64,000 bases of DNA, from the NCBI RefSeq assembly GCF_000716335.1, contig NZ_JOBL01000099.1, positions 1 through 64,000 on the forward strand, read 5' to 3'. Below the pieces are notes generated by a model. That model was given only the letters and a program-made list of their open reading frames with translations, made no database searches and was not told the origin of the DNA. The stretch comes from Streptomyces sp. NRRL S-118 (GTDB taxonomy: Bacteria; Actinomycetota; Actinomycetes; Streptomycetales; Streptomycetaceae). Each line of letters opens with the position of its first letter. Within the stretch, counting starts at the first letter, position 1. A program made the translations under genes and the position numbers. Of this stretch, positions 52,371-63,401 are shown in pieces.

Positions 52371-53540
52371 ATGCGCAGCAGCGACGACCGCGTCTACCTC
52401 GCCCCCGTCGACCACCTGCGGGCCGTCGCCGCTGTGCTCGTGGTCCTCTACCACGGCTGCCAGCTGCTGAGCGCGCGCATCGAGGGCGGGCCGCGCTTCG
52501 TCCCGGCGACGGACTGGCTGTACTCGGCCAACCCGGCCGCGACACTGGTCTTCGAGGGACACACGGGCGTCGCCCTGTTCATGGTCCTGTCCGGGTTCAT
52601 CCTCACCGTCGGCGCGCACGGCCGGCCCGTCCGCTACGGCCGCTTCCTCACCAACCGGCTGCTGCGGATCTACCCGCTGTACCTGGTGGTGGCGGTCCTC
52701 GGCATGGCGACGCACGTCTCCCTGCCGGGCTTCCCGGACCTGCTGCGGGTGCTGACGTTCACGACGCCGAGCCTGCCGTACGACGGGGTGTTCTGGACGC
52801 TCTGCGTCGAAATGCAGTTCTACCTGGTCTTCCCGCTGCTCCACCGGCTCCTGACGGAGCGTGGGCCCGGCAGCCTGCTCCGGCTGCTGGCCGCCGTGTC
52901 CCTGTTGCGGGCGCTGGTGTGGCTGAGCAGTCCCGCGCCCGGGCCGCACACGGCGGCGCTCCACCTGAGTCTGGCCGGGCGCATCGACCAGTTCCTGCTG
53001 GGGATGCTGGCGGCGTGGGTGTACGTGCACCACCGGGAGCGGCTGCGCGCGGTCCGGTGGGCGGCCCCGGCCGCGGTCTGCCCGGCGCTCGCGGCGCTCT
53101 GGGCCTTCAACCAGCTCCACGGGTTCGTCTCCGACAGCCCTCTGAAGCTGGTGTGGAGCGGTACGGAGGGGGCCGTGTGGGCGCTGGTGGTGGTCGCGTA
53201 CGCGGCGGCCGGGCCGAGCGGCACCGGCGGCCGGGTCTCCCGCGCGCTGGCCCGGCTCGGGGAGGTCAGCTTCTCGGTGTACCTGACGCACTTCCTGGTG
53301 CTGACGCTGCTGTGCGAGCGCGCGCACCTCCACGACCGGGTCCCCGGCGTGCTGCCCGCGGTGGGGGGCGCGTTCCTCGTCACGGTGGTGGTGGCCCTGC
53401 CCGTGACCCTCGCGGTCTCCTTCGTGACGTACCACGCCATCGAACTGCCGTTCCTGCGGCTCCGCCGCCCCTACCTCACCGCCCCGGCCACGGCGGACAC
53501 ACCACGCCCCCGGCAGCACGAGGGCCACCGGGGGCGGTGA
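52371..53540 (+). CDS. Acyltransferase-3 family membrane protein (OatA-like without SGNH domain)
   Basis: 389 residues with about ten spans. Family motifs are [47 protein letters not shown] and [15 protein letters not shown], with the catalytic-type His in the first. It adds acyl groups to polysaccharide or antibiotic, but the target is unknown. A TAGGGT box (52359-52364) lies 6 bases before the ATG, so the mRNA is probably leaderless. Divergent from the XRE pair and convergent with mdh. Confidence 0.88.
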   Translation: MRSSDDRVYLAPVDHLRAVAAVLVVLYHGCQLLSARIEGGPRFVPATDWLYSANPAATLVFEGHTGVALFMVLSGFILTVGAHGRPVRYGRFLTNRLLRIYPLYLVVAVLGMATHVSLPGFPDLLRVLTFTTPSLPYDGVFWTLCVEMQFYLVFPLLHRLLTERGPGSLLRLLAAVSLLRALVWLSSPAPGPHTAALHLSLAGRIDQFLLGMLAAWVYVHHRERLRAVRWAAPAAVCPALAALWAFNQLHGFVSDSPLKLVWSGTEGAVWALVVVAYAAAGPSGTGGRVSRALARLGEVSFSVYLTHFLVLTLLCERAHLHDRVPGVLPAVGGAFLVTVVVALPVTLAVSFVTYHAIELPFLRLRRPYLTAPATADTPRPRQHEGHRGR

Positions 53541-53558
53541 AGGACGGGCGCGTCAGGC

Positions 53559-54650
<1,092 letters not shown>

Positions 54651-54750
54651 TCAGGCTATCCGACCCGGGCCCCCCTGAACCCCCGCCCCCTTGTGTCGCG
54701 GCTCACTGATTCGGCCGTGCGCGGGCGGCCGCCCGGCCCCCGCTCGCGGC

Positions 54751-55809
54751 TCAACCGGTGGTGGTGCAGCCCTCGGTGCCGCTCGTGAGCGTGGCGCACG
54801 CCTTGGCGGCGTCCGCGTCGGCCGCCGCGACCATCGGCGTGTACGCGTCCTTGTCGATCTTCACGGCGCCCTTCTGCGTGGCACCGGCGGACGTTATGCG
54901 CACCGTGTCACCCGGCGTGGCCTGCGTGATGCGGGCCCAGGCGGCCCCGCACGTCTTGCTGTAGCGGACCTCCACCTTCGCCGTGCCGACCGCCGCGGAG
55001 GACACGGTCGTGGCGTACTGGCCGCCGCAGCCCATGGTTTCCGGGTCCTGGCCGGTGCAGTCGGTGCCGGTGCACTTGACGCCCGCGGGCAGCGGGTCCG
55101 GGGAACCGGTGCTGGGCGGGGCGGTCGGCGACTGGGCCACGGTCCTGCCGTCCCCGTCCCCGTCGCCGTCCCCGCCGAGGTCCATGAGCAGGACGGCCGC
55201 CGCTATCACCAGCAGCGCGCCGACGACGCCCGCCAGGAACACCGTGGTCCTGCGCTTTCCGCCACCCCGGCCCGCGGGTACGGACGCGGGTGCCGCCGGC
55301 CCGGAGGCGCCCCCGCCGTGGCGGGCGGCACCGCGGGGCGCGGGGCCGTTGGGCCCGCCGTCGGGCGGTATGACGGAGGGCGTGGCGGCGCTGCGGCCGC
55401 CGCCGCGTCCGGCACCGGGCGCGCCCGCCCCACGGGACGAGCCGTCCGCGCCGGGCCCCGCGTCGCCGCCGAACTCGCCGAGCGCGGCGCGGGCCTGCGA
55501 GATGCGTATGGCCTCCATCGTCATGTCGTGACGCATCTCGGCGCGGCTCCAGGCGCGCTCCGCGAGCTCCCACATGGTGGTGAGGTGGACCGGGTTCGTC
55601 CCGGTCACCTCGGCCAGCGCGACGATCGCGCCCTTGGGCGCGAGGAGGCGCCCGTTGAGGTAGCGCTCCCACGAGGTCTTGCTGTAACCGGTACGGTCCG
55701 CCACCGCGGCGATGCTCAGTCCGCTGCGGTCGACCAGTCGGCGCAGCTGGCTCGCGAACTCCTTGACCTGCGGATCGAGCTCGTCCGGTAGCGCCTTCCA
55801 ACGAGGCAT
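54751..55809 (-). CDS. XRE/DUF2690 membrane-anchored protein
   Basis: 352 residues from the ATG at 55809, which follows GGGAGG. The N-terminal helix-turn-helix is VKEFASQLRRLVDRSGLSIAAVADRTGYSKTSWERYLNGRLLAPKGAIVALAEVTG. A Gly/Ala/Pro-rich linker, a membrane span (TTVFLAGVVGALLVIAAAVLLM) and an extracellular DUF2690 domain (CTGTDCTGQDPETMGCGGQYATTVSSAAVG and following) come next. The DNA-binding and Cys-rich extracellular domains are thus linked across the membrane. Unknown signal. Confidence 0.88.
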   Translation of the reverse strand: MPRWKALPDELDPQVKEFASQLRRLVDRSGLSIAAVADRTGYSKTSWERYLNGRLLAPKGAIVALAEVTGTNPVHLTTMWELAERAWSRAEMRHDMTMEAIRISQARAALGEFGGDAGPGADGSSRGAGAPGAGRGGGRSAATPSVIPPDGGPNGPAPRGAARHGGGASGPAAPASVPAGRGGGKRRTTVFLAGVVGALLVIAAAVLLMDLGGDGDGDGDGRTVAQSPTAPPSTGSPDPLPAGVKCTGTDCTGQDPETMGCGGQYATTVSSAAVGTAKVEVRYSKTCGAAWARITQATPGDTVRITSAGATQKGAVKIDKDAYTPMVAAADADAAKACATLTSGTEGCTTTG

Positions 55810-56112
55810 GGCCTCCCCCTCTGTTCCCCCGTAGTACGTGCCTGATGTGCTCCCCCGCGCTGCGTGCCCCCTTGCCGCCCCCCGGGTGTCACCGGGAGGG
55901 ATGCGCGTGGCCAGGATGTCAGTTCCTCGGGCGGGGGCGCACGGGTGGGACCGGACAGCGGCGGCGTGCCCCCACACGCCGGACCGTCGCGATCGCCGCC
56001 CCAGTTTCGCATCCGTTGCGGGTCGCTCACACCATGCCGGAATGGTCACCTCCGCGCTACAGGGGACGGACATCACTTGATCCCCGTTGGCGCGTCCATG
56101 ACTCTTTACGCA
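55810..56112. other. Intergenic region, promoter side of the XRE/DUF2690 gene
   Basis: About 300 bases with no supported gene on either strand. Apart from the presumed promoter of the gene to its left I see no clear motif. Confidence 0.5.
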
Positions 56113-56159
56113 GGTGACGGCGCCCGTCCTCCTCGGGGGAGGGGACGGTCGCCGTCACC
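56113..56159 (-). terminator. Terminator after the IDH-like gene
   Basis: GGTGACGGCGCCCGTCC (56113-56129) pairs with GGACGGTCGCCGTCACC (56143-56159) with one mismatch, 19 bases past the stop of the IDH-like gene. Confidence 0.8.
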
Positions 56160-56177
56160 GTTCGCCCGCCCGTGGGG

Positions 56178-57401
56178 TCAGCGGGACGCCATCTTCTTCT
56201 GCAGCCCTGTGTCGAGCGTCTCCAGGAACTGCTCGGTGGTGAGCGACGGCTGGTCCGCGGAGACCAGCCGGGCCAGGTCCGCGGTCATCTGGCCGCCCTC
56301 GACGGTCTCGGCGCAGACCTCCTCCAGCGCCCGGGTGAACGCGGTGACCTCCGGCGTGCCGTCCAGCGCCGCCCGGTGCGCCAGCGCACGGGTCCAGGCG
56401 TGGACGGAGGCGACGGGGTTGGTGGAGGTCGCCCTGCCCTGCTGGTGGCGGCGGTAGTGGCGGGTGACGGTGCCGTGCGCCGGCCGGGCGGCGAGGGTGC
56501 GGCCGTCGGCGGACACGAGGACCGAGGTCGCCGGACCGGCCGGGCCGAACCCCTGTACGACGGCGTCGGCGCGGAGGTCACCGCCGTCGTTCCGGCACAC
56601 CCAGAGGAAGCCCCCCTCGCCCCGCAGCGCCGCGGCGACCAGTTCCTCGGCGGGGCGGTGCTCGCAGGTCAGTCCCGCCGCGCCGAAGTCCGCCGCGAAC
56701 TCCGCGTCGAAGACCTCCAGGAACAGGTCCCTGAACCGGCCGTCGTACTTCGTGAGGGCCGTGTCGTCCGTGGTGAGGCGCACCGGGTGGCGGCGGGCGA
56801 GGGCGTAGCGGAACGACGCACGCGCGAAGTCGCGGACCGAGGCGTCGGAGCGGCACCGCGCGGAGGCGGCTCCCGGCCCTTCGAACGCGCACACCTCCAG
56901 CTCCACCGGGTCGCCGCCGCCGGCCACCGGCGTGAACGTCAGGGTGAGCGTGCCGGGACCGGGGACCCTGAGGTCGGTGGCGCGCCGCTGGTCGCCGGCC
57001 GCGGGGCGGCCGACGACGACCGGTCCCGGCCGGCCGCGGCCCTGACCGGGCAGGCCGCCCAGGACGACCGGCTCGTGGAACACGCCGCCGCCGATGGCCT
57101 CGCGGAGCGTGGCGTGGGGCGGGCGGTACCTCGCCCGGAGGCCGAATTCGGCGACCCGGGCCTCGTCCGGGGTGATCGTGGGGCACACCACCCCGGCGCC
57201 GTGCCTCCTGACGGCCTGCGCGGCGTCGGCAGTCACCTGGTCGCGGGTGGCGTCGCGGTGCTGGATGCCGAGGTCGAAGTACTCCAGCTCGACGTCCAGG
57301 TACGGCAGGACGAGCTGCTCCTTGATGAACCGCCAGACGATGCGGGCCATCTCGTCGCCGTCGAGTTCGACGACGGGGTTGGCCACCTTGATCTTGACCA
57401 T
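56178..57401 (-). CDS. Diverged dimeric-type NADP isocitrate dehydrogenase homologue, predicted catalytically impaired
   Basis: 407 residues, co-linear with eukaryotic-type dimeric NADP-IDH. It starts VKIKVANPVVELDGDEMARIVWRFIKEQLVLPYLDVELEYFDLGIQHRDAT and has AHGTVTRHYRRHQQGRATSTNPVASVHAWTRALAHRA. Against human IDH1 (which aligns without shift to residue 212) Arg100, Arg132, Asp275 and Asp279 are kept. Ser94 is Pro, Asn96 is His, Arg109 is His, catalytic Tyr139 is Arg and catalytic Lys212 is Asp. The N-terminal half has low conservation. The frame is intact, so this is not a simple pseudogene. Streptomyces normally uses a monomeric IDH elsewhere. Confidence 0.85.
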   Translation of the reverse strand: MVKIKVANPVVELDGDEMARIVWRFIKEQLVLPYLDVELEYFDLGIQHRDATRDQVTADAAQAVRRHGAGVVCPTITPDEARVAEFGLRARYRPPHATLREAIGGGVFHEPVVLGGLPGQGRGRPGPVVVGRPAAGDQRRATDLRVPGPGTLTLTFTPVAGGGDPVELEVCAFEGPGAASARCRSDASVRDFARASFRYALARRHPVRLTTDDTALTKYDGRFRDLFLEVFDAEFAADFGAAGLTCEHRPAEELVAAALRGEGGFLWVCRNDGGDLRADAVVQGFGPAGPATSVLVSADGRTLAARPAHGTVTRHYRRHQQGRATSTNPVASVHAWTRALAHRAALDGTPEVTAFTRALEEVCAETVEGGQMTADLARLVSADQPSLTTEQFLETLDTGLQKKMASR

Positions 57402-57469
57402 GGGGCGAACGTCCCTCTCACGCGTAGGACCGGTCGGTCACCCCATGTGTGCACGCACGGCGCGCGCCT

Positions 57470-58324
57470 CTAACGCACCGCGAACCGGACGGCCTTCTCC
57501 AGGAACGGGATCTCCAGCCACGGGGCGGGCTGCGTCATCAGCGCCAGCAGCACGATCGCGCCGCCGAGCAGGCCGTACGTGACCATGTCGGTGAACCGCG
57601 ACCGTACGGCGAGCATCCCGACGGACGGCACGGTACGGCGCAGTGCGGCGCCCGTGAGGAGGGCGGCGCCGATGAGGAGGGTGCCGATCCGCGAGGCCTG
57701 CGGGAAGGGGTCGAGGCCGACGACCACCAGGCCGAGCGTGGCGATCCCGAGGACCGTCAGCAGGGGCCACTGGCGTGCGGGAGCCGGGGCGTCCCCCGGC
57801 GCGGCCCGCCCGCCGCCTTCCGGCCGCGCGGTCCCCCGCGTCACGGTCGGCGGCCGCCTCGTCGTGCGGGACGCGGAGGCTCGGCCTTCGTCCTCGCCGC
57901 CGGCCCCGGCGGCGGCCGGGGTCGCGGGCGCGGACGCGGGCCCATCGGTGGTCCCACCAGCCCCGGGGACCTCATCGGCCCCGTCGGCCGCATCGGCCTC
58001 AGGTGCCCCGGTGGAACCGGGAGCCCCGGCGGTCCCGGCAGCCCCGGTGGTCACGGGAGCCCCGCCGCTCCCGGAAGACGCGGCGGTCCCGGGAGCCCCA
58101 TCCGCCCCCTCAGCAGCATCGGCCGCACGAGATGCGGCGGTCCCGGAAGACCGGGAGGTCCCCGAGGCCCCTGCGGCCTCCGAGGTCTTGTCCGCGGGAG
58201 CCGGGGCGGCCGGGGCCGGCGGGGTCCCCGGTGCGGCGCCGGGCGCCGAGGGGGAGGCCTGCTCGGTCGCGCCGGCCGCGTCCGCGGCCGCCGCCGCGGG
58301 GTCGTCGTTCGCCCGTACGCCCAT
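57470..58324 (-). CDS. DUF3017 membrane protein with long Ala/Gly/Pro-rich N terminus
   Basis: About 284 residues from the ATG at 58324 (GAGGA upstream). The first 180 or so are low complexity (Ala, Gly, Pro, Ser, Thr). The C-terminal DUF3017 domain has WPLLTVLGIATLGLVVVGLDPFPQASRIGTLLIGAALLTGAALRRTVPSVGMLAVRSRFTDMVTYGLLGGAIVLLALMTQP with three spans. It begins 32 bases after folD stops, the usual order in actinobacteria. The extension is unusually long compared with the short domain proteins I know. Confidence 0.85.
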   Translation of the reverse strand: MGVRANDDPAAAAADAAGATEQASPSAPGAAPGTPPAPAAPAPADKTSEAAGASGTSRSSGTAASRAADAAEGADGAPGTAASSGSGGAPVTTGAAGTAGAPGSTGAPEADAADGADEVPGAGGTTDGPASAPATPAAAGAGGEDEGRASASRTTRRPPTVTRGTARPEGGGRAAPGDAPAPARQWPLLTVLGIATLGLVVVGLDPFPQASRIGTLLIGAALLTGAALRRTVPSVGMLAVRSRFTDMVTYGLLGGAIVLLALMTQPAPWLEIPFLEKAVRFAVR

Positions 58325-58356
58325 GGGGATCGTCCTCTTCCGGTTCGTTCGGTGGC

Positions 58357-59229
58357 TCAGCCGGCGGTGGAGCCCGCGGCCGCGGCCCGCTCCGCCGCCT
58401 CGACGACGTTGACCAGCAGCTGCGCGCGGGTCATCGGACCGACGCCGCCCGGGTTGGGGGCGCGCCACCCGGCGACCTCGTCGACGCCCGGGTGGACGTC
58501 ACCGAGGATCTTGCCGTCGGCGTTCCGGCTGACGCCGACGTCCAGGACGGCGGCGCCCGGCTTGATGTCCTCGGGCTTGATCAGGTGCGGCACGCCCGCC
58601 GCGGCCACGACGATGTCCGCACGCCGCAGGTGCGCGGCCAGGTCACGCGTACCGGTGTGGCACTGGGTGACCGTCGCGTTCTCGGACTTGCGGGTGAGCA
58701 GCAGCGGCATCGGGCGGCCGATGGTGGTGCCGCGGCCGACGACCACGACCTCCGCGCCGCTGATCTCGACGCCGTGCGCGCGCAGCAGCGTGATGATGCC
58801 GTTGGGCGTGCACGGCAGCGGGGCGGGCTCGTTGAGCACGAGGCGCCCGAGGTTCATGGGGTGCAGCCCGTCCGCGTCCTTGGCCGGGTCCATCAGCTCC
58901 AGGATGCGGTTCTCGTCGATGCCCTTGGGCAGCGGCAGCTGCACGATGTACCCCGTGCAGGACGGGTCCTCGTTCAGCTCGCGGACGACCGCCTCGATCT
59001 CCTGCTGCGTGGCGGTGGCGGGCAGTTCCCGCTGGATGGAGGCGATGCCGACCTGGGCGCAGTCGCGGTGCTTGCCCGCGACGTACTTCTGGCTCCCCGG
59101 ATCGTCACCGACCAGGATGGTGCCGAGGCCGGGGGTGATGCCCCGCTCCTTCAGGGCCGCCACGCGGGCGGTCAGGTCGGACTTGATCGCGGCTGCGGTG
59201 GCCTTGCCATCGAGAATCTGGGCGGTCAT
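58357..59229 (-). CDS. folD: Methylenetetrahydrofolate dehydrogenase / cyclohydrolase
   Basis: 290 residues from the ATG at 59229 ([19 protein letters not shown]) with GAGG upstream. Signatures [25 protein letters not shown] (with the catalytic Lys), [34 protein letters not shown] and [34 protein letters not shown]. It interconverts methylene-, methenyl- and formyl-tetrahydrofolate, supplying purH and purN. No ZTP-riboswitch-like leader is seen here, unlike glyA. Confidence 0.96.
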   Translation of the reverse strand: MTAQILDGKATAAAIKSDLTARVAALKERGITPGLGTILVGDDPGSQKYVAGKHRDCAQVGIASIQRELPATATQQEIEAVVRELNEDPSCTGYIVQLPLPKGIDENRILELMDPAKDADGLHPMNLGRLVLNEPAPLPCTPNGIITLLRAHGVEISGAEVVVVGRGTTIGRPMPLLLTRKSENATVTQCHTGTRDLAAHLRRADIVVAAAGVPHLIKPEDIKPGAAVLDVGVSRNADGKILGDVHPGVDEVAGWRAPNPGGVGPMTRAQLLVNVVEAAERAAAAGSTAG

Positions 59230-59279
59230 GTGCCCATCCTCGCGGATGAACCCGCCCGTGTTCCAATTCGCCCGCGCCT

Positions 59280-59330
59280 GGAGGAACAGCAGGTTGCACT
59301 TGCACAACACCTGTGGAATCCGACTGGACA
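59280..59330. promoter_or_regulatory. Possible operator with repeated TTGCAC upstream of folD
   Basis: GTTGCACTTGCACAAC at about 59292-59307 is a partial inverted repeat and contains TTGCAC twice in tandem. It lies about 65 bases upstream of the folD start, in the divergent gap. Regulator unknown. Confidence 0.3.
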
Positions 59331-59464
59331 AAAAGTCGACGATACGACGACGATGAGCGGCGCAGTGCCGCGGGCAGTGCCGGGGGGCAAAACCGCTCAA
59401 TACATGTGAAGTTCCTCCGCTCGGACCGCGTCGTCCCCGCATCATCAACGGAGGAACCCCAGCC

Positions 59465-60055
59465 ATGAGTTTCGGCGACCCGAACAACCCGTATGGGCAG
59501 CCCCAGGGCCAGCCCCAGCAGCCCGGCTACGGCTACCCGCAGCAGGGCCAGCCCCAGCAGCCCGGTTACGGCTACCCGGCCGCCCCGCCCCCGCCGGCGT
59601 ACGGCGGCGGTTACCCGGGTGGCGCGCCGATGTCGATGCCGGGCCTGATGCAGACGTCCCGCGTGCTGCTCTTCATCGTCGCGGGCCTGCAGATCATCGG
59701 CGGCATCATCGCCGCGATCGCCATCGCGGCCGCGCAGGACGTCGCCAACTCGGCGGGCGTCGGCGAGGAGACCGGTGTCCTCGCCGGTCTCGGCTTCTTC
59801 ATCGTCCTGATCCTGCTCGGCTTCGCCGTGTGGGCCATCATCCTGGGCGCCAAGTTCTCCAAGGGCGGCAACGGCGTCCGCGTGGCGACCATCGTCTACG
59901 CCGCGCTGTTCATCCTGCTGAGCCTGGGCAACTTCGCCGGCGGCACCGCCAGCTCGGCGGTCGGCGGCATCATCGGTCTCGCCATCGGCGGCATCATCCT
60001 CGCCTCCATGGTCAACAGCAGCGCCACCGCCTGGTTCAACCGCCCGCGTTACTGA
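59465..60055 (+). CDS. Multi-span membrane protein with Gln/Pro/Tyr-rich N-terminal repeats
   Basis: 196 residues; GGAGG lies upstream of the ATG. The N terminus has two [10 protein letters not shown] repeats and a [13 protein letters not shown] stretch. It is followed by four spans ([83 protein letters not shown]). Typical streptomycete DUF4064-like or tetraspan-like architecture; function unknown. Confidence 0.85.
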   Translation: MSFGDPNNPYGQPQGQPQQPGYGYPQQGQPQQPGYGYPAAPPPPAYGGGYPGGAPMSMPGLMQTSRVLLFIVAGLQIIGGIIAAIAIAAAQDVANSAGVGEETGVLAGLGFFIVLILLGFAVWAIILGAKFSKGGNGVRVATIVYAALFILLSLGNFAGGTASSAVGGIIGLAIGGIILASMVNSSATAWFNRPRY

Positions 60056-60090
60056 GCGGCGACGCGCGGAATCTCCCGCGCACCACGTAC

Positions 60091-60136
60091 GAAGGCCGCG
60101 GCCCCACCGCTCAACAGCGGTGGGGCCGCGGCCTTC
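60091..60136. terminator. Bidirectional terminator between the membrane-protein gene and purH
   Basis: A perfect 21-bp stem, 60091-60111 with 60116-60136, and a CAAC loop. It serves the convergent genes on both sides. Confidence 0.93.
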
Positions 60137-60151
60137 GGCGTACCGGGCGCG

Positions 60152-61705
60152 TCAGTGGAAGAAGTGGCGCGTGCCCGTGAAGTACATCGTCACGCCGGCG
60201 TTCCTCGCCGCCTCGACGACCTGCTCGTCACGGACCGAACCGCCGGGCTGCACCACGGCCTTGACGCCCGCGGCGGTGAGGATCTCCAGACCGTCGGGGA
60301 ACGGGAAGAACGCGTCCGACGCGGCGTAGGCGCCGCGCGCCCGCTCCTCGCCGGCCCGCTCCACCGCCAGCTTGGCGCTGTCGACACGGTTGACCTGGCC
60401 CATGCCGACGCCGACGCTCGCGCCGTCCTTGGCGAGCAGGATCGCGTTGGACTTGACGGCGCGGCAGGCGCGCCAGGCGAACGCCAGCTCGGCCAGCTCG
60501 GCCGGGGAGAGGGCCTCGCCGGTGGCGAGGGTCCAGTTCGCCGGGTCGTCGCCGTCGGCCTGGAGGCGGTCGGTGACCTGGAGCAGGGCGCCGCCGTCGA
60601 CGGGCTTCACCTCGACGGGGGCGGCGGGGGCGCCGGGGGCGCGCAGCACGCGGATGTTCTTCTTGCGGGCCAGGATCTCGACGGCGCCGTCCTCGTAGTC
60701 CGGCGCGACGATCACCTCGGTGAAGATCTCGGCGACCTGCTCGGCCATCGCGACCGACACCGGCCGGTTGACGGCGATGACACCGCCGAACGCGGACAGC
60801 GGGTCGCAGGCGTGCGCCTTGCGGTGCGCCTCGGCCACGTCCGCGCCGATCGCGATGCCGCACGGGTTGGCGTGCTTGATGATCGCGACGCAGGGCTCGG
60901 AGTGGTCGTACGCGGCCCGGCGCGCGGCGTCGGTGTCCGTGTAGTTGTTGTACGACATCTCCTTGCCGTGCAGCTGCTCCGCCTCGGCGAGGCCGCCCGT
61001 GCCGTCGACGTACAGCGCGGCGCCCTGGTGCGGGTTCTCGCCGTAGCGCAGGACGTTCTTGCGGCTGTACGTGGCACCGAGGAAGTCCGGGAAGCCGCTG
61101 TCGTCGGCCGCGGCGTAGTCGTCGGCGAACCAGGAGGCGACGGCGACGTCGTACGCGGCGGTGTGCTGGAACGCCTCGGCGGCGAGGCGCTTGCGGGCGG
61201 TCAGGTCGAAGCCGCCCGACCTGACGGCCTCCAGGACGTCCCCGTACCGCGCGGGAGAGGTGACGACCGCGACGGAGGGGTGGTTCTTGGCGGCGGCGCG
61301 GACCATGGACGGGCCGCCGATGTCGATCTGCTCGACGCACTCGTCGGCGGTGGCGCCGGAGGCGACGGTCTCCCGGAACGGGTACAGGTTCACCACGACC
61401 AGCTCGAACGGCTCCACGCCCAGCTCGGCGAGCTGCGCGCGGTGCGCGTCCAGGCGCAGGTCGGCGAGGATTCCGGCGTGCACGCGCGGGTGCAGGGTCT
61501 TGACGCGGCCGTCCAGGCACTCGGGGAAGCCGGTGAGCTCCTCGACCTTGGTGACCGGGACCCCGGCCGCGGCGATCCTGGCGGCGGTGGAGCCGGTGGA
61601 GACCAGCTCGACGCCGTTCTCGTGCAGCCCGCGGGCGAGCTCCTCCAGCCCCGTCTTGTCGTAGACACTGATCAACGCGCGACGGATGGGCTTATTCACC
61701 GACAT
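60152..61705 (-). CDS. purH: Bifunctional AICAR transformylase / IMP cyclohydrolase
   Basis: Last two steps of purine synthesis. From the ATG at 61705 ([41 protein letters not shown]). The MGS-like IMP cyclohydrolase domain is N-terminal. The transformylase domain includes [59 protein letters not shown] and the C-terminal [29 protein letters not shown]. About 517 residues. The start lies within the end of purN (14-base overlap), so they are coupled. Confidence 0.97.
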   Translation of the reverse strand: MSVNKPIRRALISVYDKTGLEELARGLHENGVELVSTGSTAARIAAAGVPVTKVEELTGFPECLDGRVKTLHPRVHAGILADLRLDAHRAQLAELGVEPFELVVVNLYPFRETVASGATADECVEQIDIGGPSMVRAAAKNHPSVAVVTSPARYGDVLEAVRSGGFDLTARKRLAAEAFQHTAAYDVAVASWFADDYAAADDSGFPDFLGATYSRKNVLRYGENPHQGAALYVDGTGGLAEAEQLHGKEMSYNNYTDTDAARRAAYDHSEPCVAIIKHANPCGIAIGADVAEAHRKAHACDPLSAFGGVIAVNRPVSVAMAEQVAEIFTEVIVAPDYEDGAVEILARKKNIRVLRAPGAPAAPVEVKPVDGGALLQVTDRLQADGDDPANWTLATGEALSPAELAELAFAWRACRAVKSNAILLAKDGASVGVGMGQVNRVDSAKLAVERAGEERARGAYAASDAFFPFPDGLEILTAAGVKAVVQPGGSVRDEQVVEAARNAGVTMYFTGTRHFFH

Positions 61706-62318
61706 GAACCTTTCGTCCCTCAATGCGGTAGCCGTGCCGGGCCAGGCGCCCCACGACCTCGACGAGCAGCTTGCGCTCGACTTCCTTGATGCGCTCGTGG
61801 AGGGCGGCTTCGCCCTCCTCCGTGTCCTCCTCCACCACCTCGACCACGCCCTGGGCGATGATCGGGCCGGTGTCGACGCCGTCGTCGACGAAGTGGACGG
61901 TGCATCCGGTGACCTTCACACCGTGCGCGAGCGCGTCGCGCACCCCGTGAGCACCGGGAAAACTGGGCAGGAGCGCGGGGTGGGTGTTGACGATCCGCCC
62001 GCCGTACCGGCCCAGGAACTCCTTGCCGAGGATCTTCATGAACCCGGCGGACACGACGAGGTCCGGCTCGTACGCGGCCGTCGCCTCGGTCAGCGCGTGG
62101 TCCCACTCGTCGCGGGTGGCGTAGTCCTTGACCCGGCACACGAAGGTGGGAAGCCCGGCGCGCTCGGCCCGCTCCAGGCCGGCGATGCCGTCGCGGTCGG
62201 CTCCGACGGCGACGACCTCCGCTCCGTATGCCCGGGGGTCGTCACCGATGGCATCGAGCAGGGCTTGCAGATTCGTCCCCGACCCGGAGACCAGGACGAC
62301 GAGGCGGGCGGCAGCCAC
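61692..62318 (-). CDS. purN: Phosphoribosylglycinamide formyltransferase
   Basis: 208 residues from the GTG at 62318 with GGAG upstream. [19 protein letters not shown], the catalytic [51 protein letters not shown] with Asn, His and Asp. Uses formyl-tetrahydrofolate from folD. Overlaps purH. Confidence 0.96.
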   Translation of the reverse strand: MAAARLVVLVSGSGTNLQALLDAIGDDPRAYGAEVVAVGADRDGIAGLERAERAGLPTFVCRVKDYATRDEWDHALTEATAAYEPDLVVSAGFMKILGKEFLGRYGGRIVNTHPALLPSFPGAHGVRDALAHGVKVTGCTVHFVDDGVDTGPIIAQGVVEVVEEDTEEGEAALHERIKEVERKLLVEVVGRLARHGYRIEGRKVHVGE

Positions 62319-62591
62319 GGGGGTAACTCCTTGTTTGTGTGGTCCTACGAATGAATCGCGCCCCTCGACACGGGGAACCCTACGAACGAGCCGACCGTCA
62401 GCAACGATACCGGCACACCAGGCCGCCCCCACGGGACGGGGGCGGAGGCGGGCGGTAGCGTCTGGGGAGGGAGCCGTCCGCCGACGGACGGATACGACGA
62501 CACGAGACCCACGGGGTACGGAGACACGGACGCACGGACGTGCGGACGTGCGGCCGTACGGACGGGGGTCTGAGGGGAAGACGTTCACCAG

Positions 62592-63344
62592 ATGCCGGAC
62601 CGCCGACGCCAGTCCACGCAGTCCACGGACGAGAACAATCCGTTCGCGCCGCCGCCCGAGGGCCGGCCGGACCAGCCGTGGCAGCCGCGCCGCGCCGAGA
62701 ACGACGGCGCCGACGGCGACGACCAGGGCGCCGACGACGCCGGGGGCCGCGACCGCCCGGAGCGGCCGGCCTGGGGCAGCCAGTGGAGCCCGCGGCAGCC
62801 GGGCCGTTCCTCCGGCGGCTTCGGCGCCCGCCCCAACAGCGACCAGCAGGGCGGCGCGAGCGGCGGCCAGCAGGGCCCCGCCCTGCGCTGGGACCCGACG
62901 GACCCGGCCCAGCGGCGCGCCCGCTACGCGCTGCTGTCGGGCATGTGGGGCTTCTTCTTCGCTATCTTCGACTTCCCCGAGATCGCCCTGCTCCTGGGTG
63001 CTCTGGCCCTGTACTGGGGCATCAGCTCGCTGCGCGCCAAGCCCGGCACCGCCGCCGGGCGGGGCGGTACGGCGGCCGCCCCGGCCGCCACCACCCCGGG
63101 ATCCGGCCCGGCGCCGTCAGCGGCACCGGCCGCCGGCGGCAGCCGTCCGCAGCGCACGGCCGCGGTGAGCGGTCTGGTCACCGCGGTCCTGGCCCTGACG
63201 ATCGTGGCGGTGACCTTCACGGTCCAGCTCGCCTACCGCGACTACTACGCGTGCGTGGACGACGCCCTGACCAGGACGGGCCAGGTCTCCTGCAACGAGC
63301 TGCTCCCCGCGCCGCTGCGCGGCGTCTTCGGCGTCAAGGAGTAG
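62592..63344 (+). CDS. Membrane protein with disordered N terminus
   Basis: 250 residues. The first 110 are hydrophilic and Gln/Gly/Asp-rich. A helical hairpin (YALLSGMWGFFFAIFDFPEIALLLGALALYWGIS) is followed by an Ala/Gly/Pro linker, a third span (TAAVSGLVTAVLALTIVAVTFTVQL) and a short Cys-containing tail (YYACVDDAL and VSCNELLP). Function unknown. Divergent from purN; the gap contains CGGACG-rich simple repeats around 62525-62570. Confidence 0.8.
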   Translation: MPDRRRQSTQSTDENNPFAPPPEGRPDQPWQPRRAENDGADGDDQGADDAGGRDRPERPAWGSQWSPRQPGRSSGGFGARPNSDQQGGASGGQQGPALRWDPTDPAQRRARYALLSGMWGFFFAIFDFPEIALLLGALALYWGISSLRAKPGTAAGRGGTAAAPAATTPGSGPAPSAAPAAGGSRPQRTAAVSGLVTAVLALTIVAVTFTVQLAYRDYYACVDDALTRTGQVSCNELLPAPLRGVFGVKE

Positions 63345-63401
63345 CCCGGCGCGGCCCGCGCGTCACCGTTTCCTCGTCACGGGGATCCGTCACCGTTCCC
63401 G

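Noticed and set aside
59230..59464. Possible ZTP riboswitch upstream of folD
   Set aside because: None of the conserved pfl blocks found upstream of glyA is present there.
62319..62591. Possible riboswitch or small gene in the purN upstream gap
   Set aside because: No conserved aptamer blocks; only CGGACG-rich simple repeats and a presumed promoter.
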